From NCBI GenBank assembly GCA_950295325.1, contig OX485809.1, positions 3,350,001 to 3,414,000 of the forward strand: a DNA stretch of 64,000 nucleotides. Reading direction: 5' to 3'. A program made the translations under genes and the position numbers. The first letter of the stretch is position 1. Each line of letters starts with the position of its first letter. Shown here piece after piece: positions 22,181 through 34,600 of the stretch. Under the pieces are notes generated by a model. The model saw only the letters and a program-made list of their open reading frames with translations. It made no database searches and had not been told where the DNA came from. The stretch comes from Polytrichum commune (Eukaryota > Streptophyta > Polytrichopsida > Polytrichales > Polytrichaceae).

Positions 22181-23110
22181 ACTGGATTCCCAGATCTGGG
22201 AAGGGGGGGGGGTCCCCTGTTTCGGCTGGGTCCGAGCTTCACACTCTCTCTTTGCTCTAAAAAAAAAGCAGACTGGAGGAGACGGCTAGGAAGAGGCAAC
22301 TGCAAAGCAGAGGCGAGGGAGTTGTTGGGATGGGCTTCAGCGGTGGTGGGGGATTCCAAGCCGCGGCTGTGGGGAATGAGAAGGAGGGTGCCTGCTGAGG
22401 AGGACAGGCGCCTGGCGAACCTACTGAAATCCTCGGAACCGGAAGTTGTGACCAGTCTGCTAATGTAGCCGCAAGGTTGAGATCAGAGCGGTGGTGTGAG
22501 CATCCACAAATTGGGTGATGAAGGATGGACACCGGCAAAAGAGACTGCCCGGACAACAGTTGATTGTCACCCTGCTCAGGTCGCCATTGCTGAGCATTGA
22601 AGAAGGCGGGTGGCTGTTGGTGGATGGAAATAGTGTGAGCTCGGTTAAGGACCTCAAAATGTGATGTTGCGGCTACTGAATATGTGCCCTCCTTCGGGTT
22701 CATCGTTGGGAGGGGGTTGGTTTCCATGGGGAGCTGGTCAGGAGAAATTTGAGGTTGGTCTTGAAGCTGAACCTGGGAGCTCGGGGAGTCTCTAGCAACC
22801 ATTGGTGCCCGACCATCCACATCAGTACGCATTCCTTCAAGCTGGAAACTTTGGGGAAGAGATTCACATACAATCCACAAGCATTGCGGGAGCAGCTAAG
22901 GCTGCAGGTGCGGTAGCATTTGTGGGAGAGAATATGAGGGAGTGTTGGCGGGGCAAGGCGAGGAAACCTCGTCCTTGACATTCCATAGCTCCAGGAAGGC
23001 TGGCAGATTCGTCGCGGGGGGGTGTTGGGATGAGTAATCTATGGGTCAGGGCTTAGGAGCAGTCTGGGATGAGACTGCAACCTGCTGGAGCTCTCATCGT
23101 TCGGGAATCA
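22180..23110 (-). other. GC-rich island with a proline-rich 207-codon frame on the minus strand
   Basis: The stretch is visibly more GC-rich than its surroundings. The minus-strand frame 22257-22880 is rich in Pro, Ser, Gln and Leu, with the patch EGTYSVAATSHFEVLNRA, PPPPLKP near the C-terminus and a hydrophobic end (LLCSCLFLAVSSSLLFF). I recognise no domain. It could be a TE accessory or ORF1-like remnant, a captured gene fragment, or chance in GC-rich DNA. A G10 run at 22202-22211 sits at its edge. Confidence 0.3.
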
Positions 23111-24735
23111 TCACCGAGCACCAAAGGAGGCAAGGCACTGGCAATCAGTTCTGTGGGAGGGAGAGATTGTTGGTAGGTGGAAGCGTTAGGTAGGTTGCTG
23201 GATGATTCACTAATTGTGGAGGGGTGTAGGAATTAGTTAGGGGCTGGGAAGAATTTCACTGGGTCACGGGTATGTGGCATTGTGTGGAGTTAAGCAAGTG
23301 TTAATGCTTGCCGGTGTGCTAATTGTGTGTGGGTGATGAATGAAGGAGATAGATGGGGTTAGTTTGGTGTGGTGTTCAGTAGCTAGGGATACAGACAAAA
23401 GCATTTGTTAATGCTATTGCACGATTTTCTTTGCATTATAAAGTGTGTGGGATATGAAGCTCAGTCAAGGGTGCATTGAAGGAAGGGTTGGAAGGAAGGG
23501 ATTGATTTAGGACATGTGAGTCTCAAACCCCCACTCGGACATTGACGCATTAAAGGGTAGGGGTTTGGGGCTCACATATGTACATCTTGAAAGGCTATTA
23601 ACTTTTATGAGGTAAAAGGTAGATGTACAAAGGGGGCCTAAGGTTTAGAGAAAGAAATGAAAATACATGTGTTAGTTTCACCCAATTTCACATTCTCATG
23701 CATTGTTATCATATGGTTACAATCGTTAATGACTACTGTGTATGTTCTTCATAGGGTTTGTATTTGGGTTCTAGGTTTTTAGTATTTACACATTGGGGGC
23801 TCTTGGAGCACTTGTGGGCTTCCTTGAGTTTTTCTCTCCGGATCATGGCAAACTTATTTTGCTCTTGTCTTTGTTTATTTGATACAATTCTTGAGTTACA
23901 TGCTATGGATGAAAAAATGTTCATCCTCGTTGGAAAGTGAAAGTGGATTTTATGTGCATTAAAGGCTTATTTATTTCATGAGAACATTTGTGTATGTAGT
24001 AAAGACATTTATCACATTAAATTGGAAACTTTAGTATAAATACATGAGTCCATTTTCTAGCATGATGTTAGTACGTATACGTTTGTTGTTCTCTATAGAT
24101 TTCTTATACATAAGGTGTGTAATTTCATAGTGACCCACACACATCAATTAGGTTTCTAATTAATAATCCACCCCCGGGAATGACAAAGTGGCATGGAAGT
24201 GACATGGAATCCTACTTGTCTATAAATGGATAATGTTTTGTGACCACACGGTTTTGCAGCGAGAAAACCCACATAAATTGTCTATGTGAGTGGACATGTG
24301 AGTGATCATGTTCCATGAACATTCATGTAGTAACATCCATTTGAAGAAACATCTAACTATGATAGCTTTTAAAATCTCATCTCTCTCTCTCTACACATAC
24401 ATATACTTGATTCATTGAAACACCACCCCGGTCTAAGTTCACTTTACATTATATCATGTGACCATGGGTTTTAGACACCGATGCACTTTGGACCGCGACA
24501 TGGTCACAAGAAACCCGAAACCAAATCTTCTCATGGCCCTTGGTCACCTGTGGAAAACGTCACCTCCACCCGAGACGATGTAAATGTATGTTCTATTAAT
24601 TTACTGAAACCCTATATTTTGTGGTTAACTTCAGAAAGCTTTCAGGAGGTGAACAAACATACCCTAAACGACGACAAAGACACGAGTGGCAGAAGAATTA
24701 TTAATCAAAGAGAGTCAGTGAAGTTTTTTTGGAGG
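23111..24735. other. Unassigned intergenic DNA
   Basis: No gene, RNA or bounded repeat recognised. It is ordinary AT-rich sequence ending in a G-tract at about 24732-24745. Confidence 0.5.
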
Positions 24736-24754
24736 GGGGGGGGGGTTAGTAAAC

Positions 24755-24983
24755 CAGTGATCGGGGAGATTTTTGGGCATACTAATCGGTTGAGATCCTA
24801 GTGTTTGCAACTCCAACCGGTTATATGTTGACATCTTCCGGTTTTCTTTTATTAAGTTGGGGTATATTCTATAGATTCCTCTAAAATGATCGGCAATTTT
24901 CTTGCAGTCTTGAACTTCAACTGGTTATTTCCCAAACTCAACCGGTTCATTTGTAACTAACTACCGGTTCTCCCCGATCATTG
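24755..24983 (-). repeat. R1 dispersed repeat, complete copy with inverted ends (229 bp)
   Basis: Bounded by CAGTGATCGGGGAGA and TCTCCCCGATCATTG, which are inverted relative to each other, so R1 is probably a MITE-like element. The interior carries the CCGGTT words found in the other copies, in reverse orientation. No clear target duplication was seen. Confidence 0.65.
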
Positions 24984-25620
24984 TAGTAGACTGCGCTCTC
25001 AAGTGTCTCCTCCCCCAATTTAACCACTTCACAATGTGCACACAAATGTGTTTGTAAGAGCAACACGCAAGCAAGGAAGGAAACCTCTATCTCTCTCTCC
25101 CCGGGTGGCAACTAGTGCAAATAATTCGTAACAAACTATCCATCCATATTATCCTTGTACATTCATACCAAAGATCAATTTTACAAAAACTTAGAATGGA
25201 GTGATGTAGTGCACATTGAGATTGTCCATAATATGTAGTAATTTTATGATTTGAACATGTCTATGTGTTATAATACACGAATAAAATGAAAATAATGTGG
25301 ACTTTCTCTTGGAGGGGGAAAGGGGGGGGACTAGTCCATAGTCTAGTCTCCATCATGCCTATTTATAATTCATATAATCTACACAAAAATGAAGATAACA
25401 TAGATTATTTTGGCTTGTAAGCCATACCTGTAACTCTCTTTTCTTGACGTCTCTCGGTGGCTTCTCGTCCGAAACTCTTCATCCCCTCTTCGATAGTTGA
25501 AAGTTGTAGATCAATTGAAACATGATCTAGATTATATGTCGCTTATGTGTACATAATCTATGCCTTTGCGAAATTTTTGGACAAGCCCCTTGTAATTAGT
25601 TGTTTGAGCTGCCACCCAGG
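24984..25620. other. Unassigned intergenic DNA
   Basis: No coding or structural feature was seen apart from a short G-run at about 25315-25329. Confidence 0.5.
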
Positions 25621-25628
25621 GGTCTCTC

Positions 25629-25660
<32 letters not shown>

Positions 25661-25662
25661 AC
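25621..25662. repeat. (CT)n microsatellite
   Basis: A CT dinucleotide run with one G interruption. A (GGCGTCACA)3 minisatellite follows at about 25720-25746 and a CAG-type trinucleotide run at about 25877-25897. Confidence 0.9.
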
Positions 25663-26374
25663 GTTCTGGTTCTGGTTCTGGCAAGGACACGAAGACAGAC
25701 AAGGAAAGGAATCCTCCATGGGCGTCACAGGCGTCACAGGCGTCACTTGGTCGGTGTAGGGAAGTTGAGAGAGGGAGTGAGAATGGAGCTCACAAATGAA
25801 CAAAAGCAGAGGCTCATCTGGCAAATTAAAGGGAGGGGGCCTTTATCACAGACAATTAGTGTCTGGGAGTGACTGCAGGAGCAGCAGCAGCAGCAGTAGC
25901 CTCTGCCAAGTGAACTAACCTGACCTGACCTAACCTAACCAAAGGGCCGCTTTAGACCACGCCCAAGAAGTGCCACCGGCCGCTCAAGAGTTTTAGCCCA
26001 AGACAAGGTTATGTGACGCACGCCGACCACAGTTGGTGGTATGGCAGACAACATGGCATTTGTATGAGGAGAGAAAAAAAGAACTATTCAAATAGAATAA
26101 TGCATGCCTCAAGTAGAAGTTCTGTGGAGGCTACGTTTCTTGTCAGAGGGTTTGGGTTGCCCAAGAAACTTGATCTCCGGAGAACTTCACTACCGAAACG
26201 TGGTTGCCATTTAGGTTTCCGTGTCATTTTATTTGTCTTCGTGCTCGAATGTCTCCACTAGGGCAGTCTTGGTTGTAGTGTAGACCCTGGCCAGTGAAGA
26301 ACCCATTTCGTAGCCAATCGTATTGTTCTCCGTGTGCTTCTTTGCCGTAGTCAAAATTGGCCATAAGAAGAAGG

Positions 26375-26387
26375 GGGGGGGGGGGTT
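26375..26387. repeat. Poly-G tract
   Basis: An uninterrupted run of about 13 G. Confidence 0.85.
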
Positions 26388-26437
26388 AAGGTTTGGGGCG
26401 AACACAACACAAACTAAAGAAACTACAACATTGAGTG

Positions 26438-26510
26438 GGTCTATCAGTTGAGAGCAAGTTTATGGATGCAAGCAATTTGCTTTGGGTTTAGGTTCAAGGT
26501 GTGAAAAATG
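26438..26510 (+). mobile_element. Possible tRNA-derived SINE head
   Basis: A box-A-like TCAGTTGAGAGCAAG is followed after about 35 bases by a box-B-like GGTTCAAGGTG. Spacing fits a polymerase III promoter, but the element boundaries and a tail are not visible. Weak call. Confidence 0.3.
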
Positions 26511-27600
26511 AAGTGGTGCTAATGCGGCATCACTTTCGCATCAAATCTCGGTGGTCCGCACTCAAAAGAAAAGAAGACCTCGGATTAGTTTGAGATACTA
26601 ATCTTAAGTCCAAAACTGATCTGCATAAAAAGGTGTTTTGGATTCCAATTCTCTTGGACATGGATTCTAATTTGAACCCACCATAAGTTATGCATTGAGG
26701 CCTCTTTATACTAGTCGGAGCACCTCCAAGCAATAATGTCGATACATCATTGCAAATGCTAAGGTGGAGAGGTCCTTGGTGAGACAAGTGAAGAGTATGG
26801 CAATCGGATCACCACTATAGCCTCACTATTGTAAAGGGGAAGGATTCATTCAAAAAATAAATAAGTAATCCAACATCAAGTCCTCGCATAACGGAGTGTG
26901 TCTCAAAATACTAAAATGTGGTGTGGAGTTGGACTTAGCTCATTATAATGACCTCGTGAACCCCTGTGCTACTATCTCAAACATAGGGTGCCATCATCCA
27001 TGAGTACAAGTCTAACCTTGTTGATAGGACACTCGTTCATATGACACCCTCAACATTATGACACATTTTGGCGAGACCAATTTTTTTAGTTCAAAACTCC
27101 CTCTTTTATATGACTACGACACTCAATAATGCAACATTTAGAATCTACGTTTTGTCATATTAAAGATGTCGTGAATGCGAATTTTTTTCAATCTATGTTA
27201 TGTACATGTAAACTACATCCATTATCACTTGGGAACTACTTGGGAACTTCACCTAGCATTGGGGACTTGATGATAATTAGGGTTACTGGTGCAGAATGGA
27301 CATGGTTAGGGTCCATACATACGCCCGGCTCCAAGGTGCCCCAAACCCTAGTATTTATGGGAATTGAAGTTGGGAATCCCCTAAACTCACAGCCCCAAGG
27401 ACATGGCCCAACTCCCCATAAGCTACCCCACCACTCACCAACCAATGGAACTACAAATGCGAGTATGGAATATGCCATTATCGTTGTGGGTAGCTAAAAT
27501 GGCGAATGCCTTCGCTTGAACTAGCCGCACTAATTTTGAGGGTAGGGGATGTCTTGGCCACCGCCCCATGACTTCATAGCCCTTCCAAGTGTTAGGTGTT
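26511..27600. other. Unassigned intergenic DNA
   Basis: No recognisable gene. The 122-aa frame at 27129-27497 and its antisense partner have no domain and look like chance frames. Confidence 0.45.
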
Positions 27601-27605
27601 TACAT

Positions 27606-27869
27606 TTTAGTATGCAAGAGAAAGATATTCTTGAGCATCCTAATGCCAAGTGTCATTTGTGCAAACTTTAGTCAACTTGTAGGCAATTCTTTAACAATAG
27701 GTATACACCTCATAACATTATTGACCATACTCATGCCAGAATATTAGTAAGCATAGTTGAACGTCAAGTGTTATGAGGTGACACTAATGACGAAGTTGTT
27801 GATCATTAGTGCGACCTAGCATATGCCTTCAAATATTACACATTCGACACAAACTACCATAAATGGTGT
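27606..27869 (-). mobile_element. TA-flanked MITE, partial copy M5
   Basis: Reverse complement of the left portion of the M4 element (58,665-58,946), including AGTATGCAAG, AAGATATTCTTGAGCAT, GGTATACACCTCATAACA and GAGGTGACACTAATGA. It ends at 27869 with a counterpart of the M4 left terminus (ACTACCATAAATGGTG followed by TA). The other end was not found, so the copy seems truncated. Confidence 0.6.
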
Positions 27870-29001
27870 AGTGTATAAGACCATCTCTACCAATGCCACG
27901 CATCTCCCTCCCACACTACTTTAGAAGGATCATAGGCACAATGACCACGAACCCTCCTTTTACACTAGTCACATAGATTTAGAGGCAATGGAGCATGTTT
28001 CGTTGAAATGCAATATAGTGGCTTGTTTATTTTAGTCAAACCTTACTTTCAATGCTACAAACTACTATTTTTGCAATCGTTCATACCAACTTCATATTTA
28101 GTTTTACATGGTTACTTCATTGATTTTAATACATGCTCATTGTTGTCATACAAACTTTAGGATTATGATAGCATGTACATAGAGTGGCAATTGGTATTGT
28201 AGACAAGGGGCTTCCCTTATTATATAACCTTCGAGCCTTATTGTGTAGTGCTCTACAATCTCCTCTACCGCTGCATTGGAGTAGGAATTGGAGGGAGATG
28301 GGGTGACAATGTCACTTGGAGATGCCCTAAGGTGGGCCTAACTCTCCTTATAAATCATTGCAACCAAAGCATAAGGTCTTTGCTTTCAACACATGTACTC
28401 AAAGGGAGGGAATTATCGAGTCGTCTATCCAACACCAAAACTTCGAAACAATATGCAACCTGAAGGTTCTTGTTTCTAATTGATTCGACGGTGAAAATAT
28501 CACTTTATAAGATCCAAAATTAACCCAGTCCAAGTCATTTGAGATGAATCAGTCACATACCTATAGCCGGTCAAATCTACATGTTGGATGGATGAGAGGT
28601 ACACTTATGTGTGATAATTCATAACCCAGTACTCCACCACATCGGTGTGAGTGTACCTCTTTTGTGTGCAAATAGTTGCTCAAGATGGAACATGCCCATC
28701 TACTATTGAATTTGACATGTCGTGGTTGTTGTGGTTTTTTTTGTTAAATTTCTATATAAAAAATCCTCTATTTTTAACGACATTGGAGAATGGAGCTCAA
28801 GAAATTGATAGGAGTCCGATGAATGTTGTGTACGAGCTCCGAAGATGTATTGATGTCCAACTTTAGGGTCTATGAGACTTACTTCGAAGAGAATCAAAGA
28901 GAGAAAGTAAAACATTGTCATAATATGGACATCCAACATGGAAAAAATTGACCATAATGACAGGTGGTGTTGTCATTTTGATCGTGTCACGAAGCTACTA
29001 C
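27870..29001. other. Unassigned intergenic DNA
   Basis: No gene or bounded repeat seen, apart from a single divergent head of the 6.7-7.2 kb tandem unit near 28577-28620. Confidence 0.5.
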
Positions 29002-29003
29002 TA

Positions 29004-29377
29004 CACTGATTATGGTATTTAGTGTCATATGATATTTAATGTCATTAAGGTAACTTCCAGATGACACTCCTTATGAATAGCTGAACAAATACTTGTCATG
29101 GATGATGGATGAGTTCATCCATTGGCCAAAATCTTACCTTCTTTTGTCAGCAACATGTGATGAAATATCATCATGGATGATTGAAACTTGGATGAAAAAC
29201 CACTTGGTAAGTGACAATAATTGCAACACTGTAAATCTATGATCCCTGACACAATTTACAAGGAATGACAAATGATGATGTTGGGTTAGCATTTGGTGTT
29301 GGTGACACTACACCTTGGTTTACAATTAGTATTGAGCGAGACAATTAGAATTGATGACACTAAATATCATCATCATA
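29004..29377. mobile_element. TA-flanked MITE, copy M2
   Basis: The left end CACTGATTATGGTATTTAGTGTCA follows a TA, and the right end GACACTAAATATCATCATCATA is its decayed inverse. The second TA is not clear. The terminal core matches M1 and M4. Confidence 0.55.
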
Positions 29378-29399
29378 TTTAATATACTTCTCTACTATT

Positions 29400-30290
29400 G
29401 ACATGACACGACCGTGATAATAGTTACGTGAATTATGGTCATTTATACAAACTCATGAATATTTTTATATATTTTCTCTCCTCTAAATGATAAGTATTAA
29501 GTCTAAAAGACCACATTGGACATATTCATGAAACATGACACTTTGTACAAACCCCCAACAATCATTGAAATTAATTTTGGTTGATGACGTTGACTCCATC
29601 CATGTTCACCACAATCCTATTAGAAAAGAGGAGATGAAACATAGAGTTACGTGGGATATATATGTGGTATGTTTTTGGTAAAGTCTAAGTCATTTAATTA
29701 GTTTTACATACACATGTATGTTGTGATTGGAGCACTATATATACTAAATCTCGAAAGAAATATCCATTCAAACCTTGAAGAAGTAAACATCAATAAGTAG
29801 TCTTCAACCCCTTGGTTCAACACCGGATGAATGACTTTCTATCCTTAAATTTTGGTTCACTTGTTAAAAAGCACGTAGAGATTTCATCCATATGGTGAAG
29901 GTTCAAACACAACCTTGTCTTGACATGCCATAAATCCACGCACGGGAATTTGATTGTAAATAATTAGTAAGAAATTTGTAGCAAGGTTTGTATTACATAA
30001 TGGAATTATGTCCCGAGGTTTAAAACAAGCCTATACATGTACAACATAGTTTGAGAGATTGAGAACTAAAATCGTTTGTGGAAACGGTGGCTTAAAATTT
30101 TAGATAAATTGCATAACATTCATACATTGTAAACTTCCAATTATTTTTTACCGTATTTTCACCCAATTTCAACATGTTGTTGTTTTTCTTATTGGAGATT
30201 CTCACGAGAAGGATAAAGGGATTTCAGTTCGGGTGTCCTTTATAAGATTTGAATAAAATTCAATTTAGTAACAACAAAACTTCAAGCTTA
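29400..30290. other. Unassigned intergenic DNA
   Basis: No gene or element recognised between MITE M2 and the family-2 MITE. Confidence 0.5.
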
Positions 30291-30828
30291 GGGTCACTTC
30301 ACACACAAGGCTGAAGGCCCTTGACCATGGCAATGTAAGAGCTCTCATTGGTCGAAAAGGCGGAGACCGTCCAAGTTCACTTCACACTTGGAGGTGAAGG
30401 CCTAAAGGCCCAAAGAAAAGTTTGTGGATGAAAAGTCTACATGGAGTCCTACATGGCTGGTTGTGGATAAGGGTGCATAGTCTACCGGAATTTGTGTCAG
30501 ACCCAACTCCAAGAGGTGGGCTTGACGCAAATTCCGGGAGACCATTACTTTTTAAATATTTTTTCCAGCAAGATATATTTCAGGATAGACTGCATGGCTG
30601 ATTCCATAATAGATTCCAAGACAAATTCCAGGACAAACAAACACCACCAAGTAATTATCTTAAATTGATAAACTTGGAGACATATTATATTAAACGAAAT
30701 ACTCCCCTCTTTTTCCGCCAACAAAATATGCAATGGTCCCGCAACATGGTTCATCTCACTTCACACTATGCTTGAGGGCCCAAGACTACATAAAATGGCT
30801 TTCCCAACACCCATGGTACGGCCTTTGG

Positions 30829-30833
30829 ATGAG
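30829..30833. other. Left target-site duplication ATGAG
   Basis: Five-base duplication created by chromovirus integration; the partner is 36941-36945. The related MITE at 8.89 kb has only one ATGAG at the same place. Confidence 0.9.
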
Positions 30834-31637
30834 TATTACGAACCTCTCACCGGTTGGCAATTTGTGTCTTGACCACAAAATCTCAAAGTAAAGAATTGAA
30901 ACCAACACCAATTTTATTTCTTCCTCTAAGTACAAACCGCAACCAAATAAAGTTTGGTCAACGAAGCTCTACCACCCGACCATAGGAGAGAGACAAAAAA
31001 ATATCCTCTCTCCTCCCCCGAGCTTCCTTTTATGCCGAAGCACTACTTTTACTTTCTATATTTACATATAGTAAAAGTATTCTATTCATAGCTCTATCTC
31101 ATAGTTCTACTATGAATCTTCTATCTATGGTTCTTCTAGAACCTTCTTTCATCTCTTGTCTCAATTCCATTCTTCCAATTGGAACTGTCTAATTCCAATT
31201 GGATTCATCCATTCTTCTTTCTAGTTGGAACTGTCTAATTCCAACTAAATACATTCATCCTTCATTCCAGTTGGAACTGTCTAATTCCAACTTGGTTCAT
31301 CCAACCTTTCTCTTAGTTGGAATTGTCTAATTCCAACTAGTCAATCTTCTAGTTGGAACTGTCTAATTCCAACTAGCTTTATCCATGGAGTGGTCTAACT
31401 CCTGTGCACCTCATCGAGAGTTGTCTAACTCATGTGCACTTGTTCTCACTTGGAATGGTCTAGTTCCAATGCACTAAATGCGGAGCTGTCTAACTCCAGT
31501 GCACATGTTGTCAATCTGGAGTTGTCTTACTCCTTTCCATTCATCCTCAACCGAGAGTTGTCTAGCTCTCATCTTTTTCTGCTTACACACTGGCACATGT
31601 AGTTAGAATATTCCTTAATAATTCTAGTTACATTACA
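30834..31637 (-). repeat. 3' LTR of the chromovirus (804 bp)
   Basis: Left copy on the plus strand, 3' LTR in the element's sense. It carries the 11-hairpin array at 31175-31570 and an A/T-rich promoter-like patch. It appears identical to 36137-36940. Confidence 0.95.
31175..31570. repeat. Array of 11 short inverted repeats around a GTCT core (3' LTR)
   Basis: Eleven modules, each two complementary arms around an unpaired core containing GTCT. Spans: 31175-31202, 31221-31248, 31269-31292, 31314-31339, 31349-31376, 31387-31402, 31418-31431, 31450-31469, 31482-31497, 31518-31533 and 31553-31570. Arm sequences differ (TTGGAA/TTCCAA, GGAGT/ACTCC, GAGAG/CTCTC) but remain complementary, while the core is conserved as (C/T)TGTCTAA or close variants. 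Centre spacing is about 46 bp for the first four, then 30-36 bp. Modules 6-9 are followed by a TGCAC-containing word. Confidence 0.9.
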
Positions 31638-31651
31638 ATCTCCCCCTTCCA
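31638..31651 (-). other. Polypurine tract
   Basis: On the minus strand the bases next to the 3' LTR read AATGGAAGGGGGAGAT, the purine-rich primer for plus-strand DNA synthesis. It abuts the LTR start at 31637. Confidence 0.85.
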
Positions 31652-34600
31652 TTAAAAGTCATTGTCCTCAATGACAAAATTAGGATAGTCCTTTCTGAAA
31701 TCAACTTCTCTTTCCCAAGAAGCTTCTTCTTCAGGATAATCTTTCCACTTCACATAAAATCTACGGAAAGTCTTATTCCTTAGATATTGATTTTCTATTT
31801 TCAAAATCTTCTCAGGTTCTGCAAGAAGTTCTCCCTCTGGAGCAACTTTGGGAAGGTCAGGCAAAATATGGTTAGGATCAGACACATATTTTCTTAATAA
31901 ACCCACATGAAAAACATTATGGATCTTCCAATCCTCTGGTAATTTTAACTCATAAGCTACTTTGCCTATCCGTTTCAAAATTTCAAATGGACCACAAAAT
32001 CTAGGTGATAACTTTCTTGACTTGCCAAGCTTAAGTCCAGATCGATTAGGTGCTACCTTTAAAAATACCTTATCACCAACTTCAAATTCACGAAAAATTC
32101 TTTTGTTATCAGCATAATGCTTAGCTCTATCCTGAGCACTTTTCATAGCCAACTTTGCCGTTTCTCTAATTTCATTCATCTCCCTAATCATAGCATTAAT
32201 GCTTTCGAATCTCGTATTAGGAGTAGAAAGTGTAATTGGGGTTCTACATTCCTGACCATATAGAACATAAAATGGACTTACCCCAATACTACTATGAATA
32301 TGATCATTATAAGCAAATTCAATCATATGCAACCACTTATCCCATGATTGTTGTCTCTGGCCAACATACATCCTTAACATATCCTCAAGAGTTCTGTTTG
32401 TCCGTTCAGTTTGTCCATCCGTCTCAGGATGATATGCACTGCTTAACTTAATCTTAGTTCCACACAATTTAAATAGAGTAGTCCAAAACTCACTCACAAA
32501 CTTACGATCTCTATCACTTATAATTTCTCGTGGAATTCCATGATGCTTAAAAATTTCTCTCATGAATAGTTCAGCAACTCCATAAGCAGTAACAGTAGTA
32601 ACTGTGGGAATAAAATGAGCAATCTTTGTCAACCTATCCACAACTACCATGATACTATCAAAATTTCTTTGAGTCTTTGGCAATCCTACAATGAAATCCA
32701 TACTGACTGATTCAAACTTTAAGTTAGGCACACCAAGTGGTTGGAGCAATCCAGGGTCCTTCACTTGTTCTGTTTTAGTGACTTGACATTTTAAACATCT
32801 CTCAACATATTCTTTAATATCTTTTTTCATTCCTGGCCAATAGTAATGACGCTTAACCGCCATGTAAGTCTTTTGAAACCCTGGATGACCTGCTATTGGA
32901 ATGTCATGAAGGTTATTTATAATGTTGAGTCTGTGTTCTCCAAACTTGGGAACACAAACTTTACCATTATAATATAAAATTTCATCTTTCACTTCAAAAC
33001 ATTTAAATTTTTCAATTTCATCTGCGGTTCTAGCTTCCTTAGACAAACTTTCAAATGAAAGATTAAAGAAATCATCAGTAGCATAATGTCCTTTAATTTC
33101 ATCCATTAAAGGATTTCTAATGCATGAGATGGCATTTGCTAACGGTCTTCTAGACAAAGCGTCAGCAACCACATTTTCTTTTCCTTTAATATACTCTATG
33201 TCAAAATCAAATTCTTGTAAAAATTCCATCCATCTACATTGTCTTCTACTCAAATGAGGTTGAGTTGACAAATATTTTAAAGACTCATGGTCTGTTTGAA
33301 TCTTAAACCTTACCCCTAATAAGTAATGTCTCCAAACCTTTAGCGAATGGATTACTGCTAGTAATTCCTTTTCATGTACCGGATAATTCAACTCAGCAGA
33401 ATTCAATTTACGAGATTCGTAAGCAATTATTTTCTTATCTTGCATCAAAACTGCACCAATAGCTAAATCGCTAGCGTCGGTACATAGTATTATGTTTCCT
33501 TTCAAAGGATCCATAATAGTTAAAACAGGAGTTTGGGTTAACAATGATTTTAAAGTCTGAAAACTTGAATCACATTCCGGGGTCCAATCTATCGCATTAC
33601 TTTTGCCTTTTAGCAAGTTGGTCATAGGCGCAGCTATTTTAGAAAATCCTTTTACAAATCTTCTATAATAGCTTGCAAGACCTAAAAAACTTCTAACCTC
33701 AGTCTTATCTTTTGGTATTGGCCACTCAGCAACGGCCGTAACCTTTCTAGGGTCAACGGAGACTCCCTCATCAGAGATAACGTGACCCAGAAACTCAACA
33801 CGCGAAGTAAAGAAAACACATTTACTTAGTTTAGCGTATAACTTATGTTCTCTCAAAATTTCAAAAACTTGTTTAAGGTGTTGTTTGTGTTCTTCCTCAC
33901 TTTTAGAATATATAAGGATATCATCAATAAACACAAGTACAAACTTACCCAAATAATCACGAAATATTGAATTCATTAAAGTCATAAATGTAGCAGGAGC
34001 ATTTGTAAGACCAAAAGGCATTACCACATACTCGTAATGACCCAAACATGACCTAAATCCAGTTTTCGCAATATCAGATTCTTTTATTCGAATTTGGTGA
34101 TATCCACTTCTCAAATCTATTTTGGAAAATATTTTTGATCCATATAGATGATCAAAAATATCATCAACGCGGGGCAAAGGAAACTTGTTCTTTATAGTTA
34201 GTTTGTTGAGACCCCGATAATCTACACACAATCTTAAAGATCCATCCTTCTTCTTAGTAAAAAGAACAGGAGCTCCCCAAGGTGATTTACTTGGCCTAAT
34301 ATATCCTTTGTTTAACAAATCCTTTAATTGATTTTCAAGCTCAACATTTTGAGCTAAAGAATGACGATATGGTGCCTTAGCCACAGGAGCAGCATTGGCA
34401 ACGAGGTCAATAGCATGATCAACCTCTCTAGTAGGTGGTAGCTCATTTAACTCTTCAGGAAACAAATCTTTAAAATCATCCAAGAATATCTTCACTCCGT
34501 TATTACTCAAAGCGTCATCTTTAGATTCATTCTCAACTTTGCTTATATGTATCAAAAATACTTGATGACCTTTTCTACCACATCTTTTCATTTGTAGATG

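Noticed and set aside
25558-25872. Three overlapping frames with Ser/Leu and Arg/Glu runs
   Set aside because: Translations of the (CT)n microsatellite in different frames.
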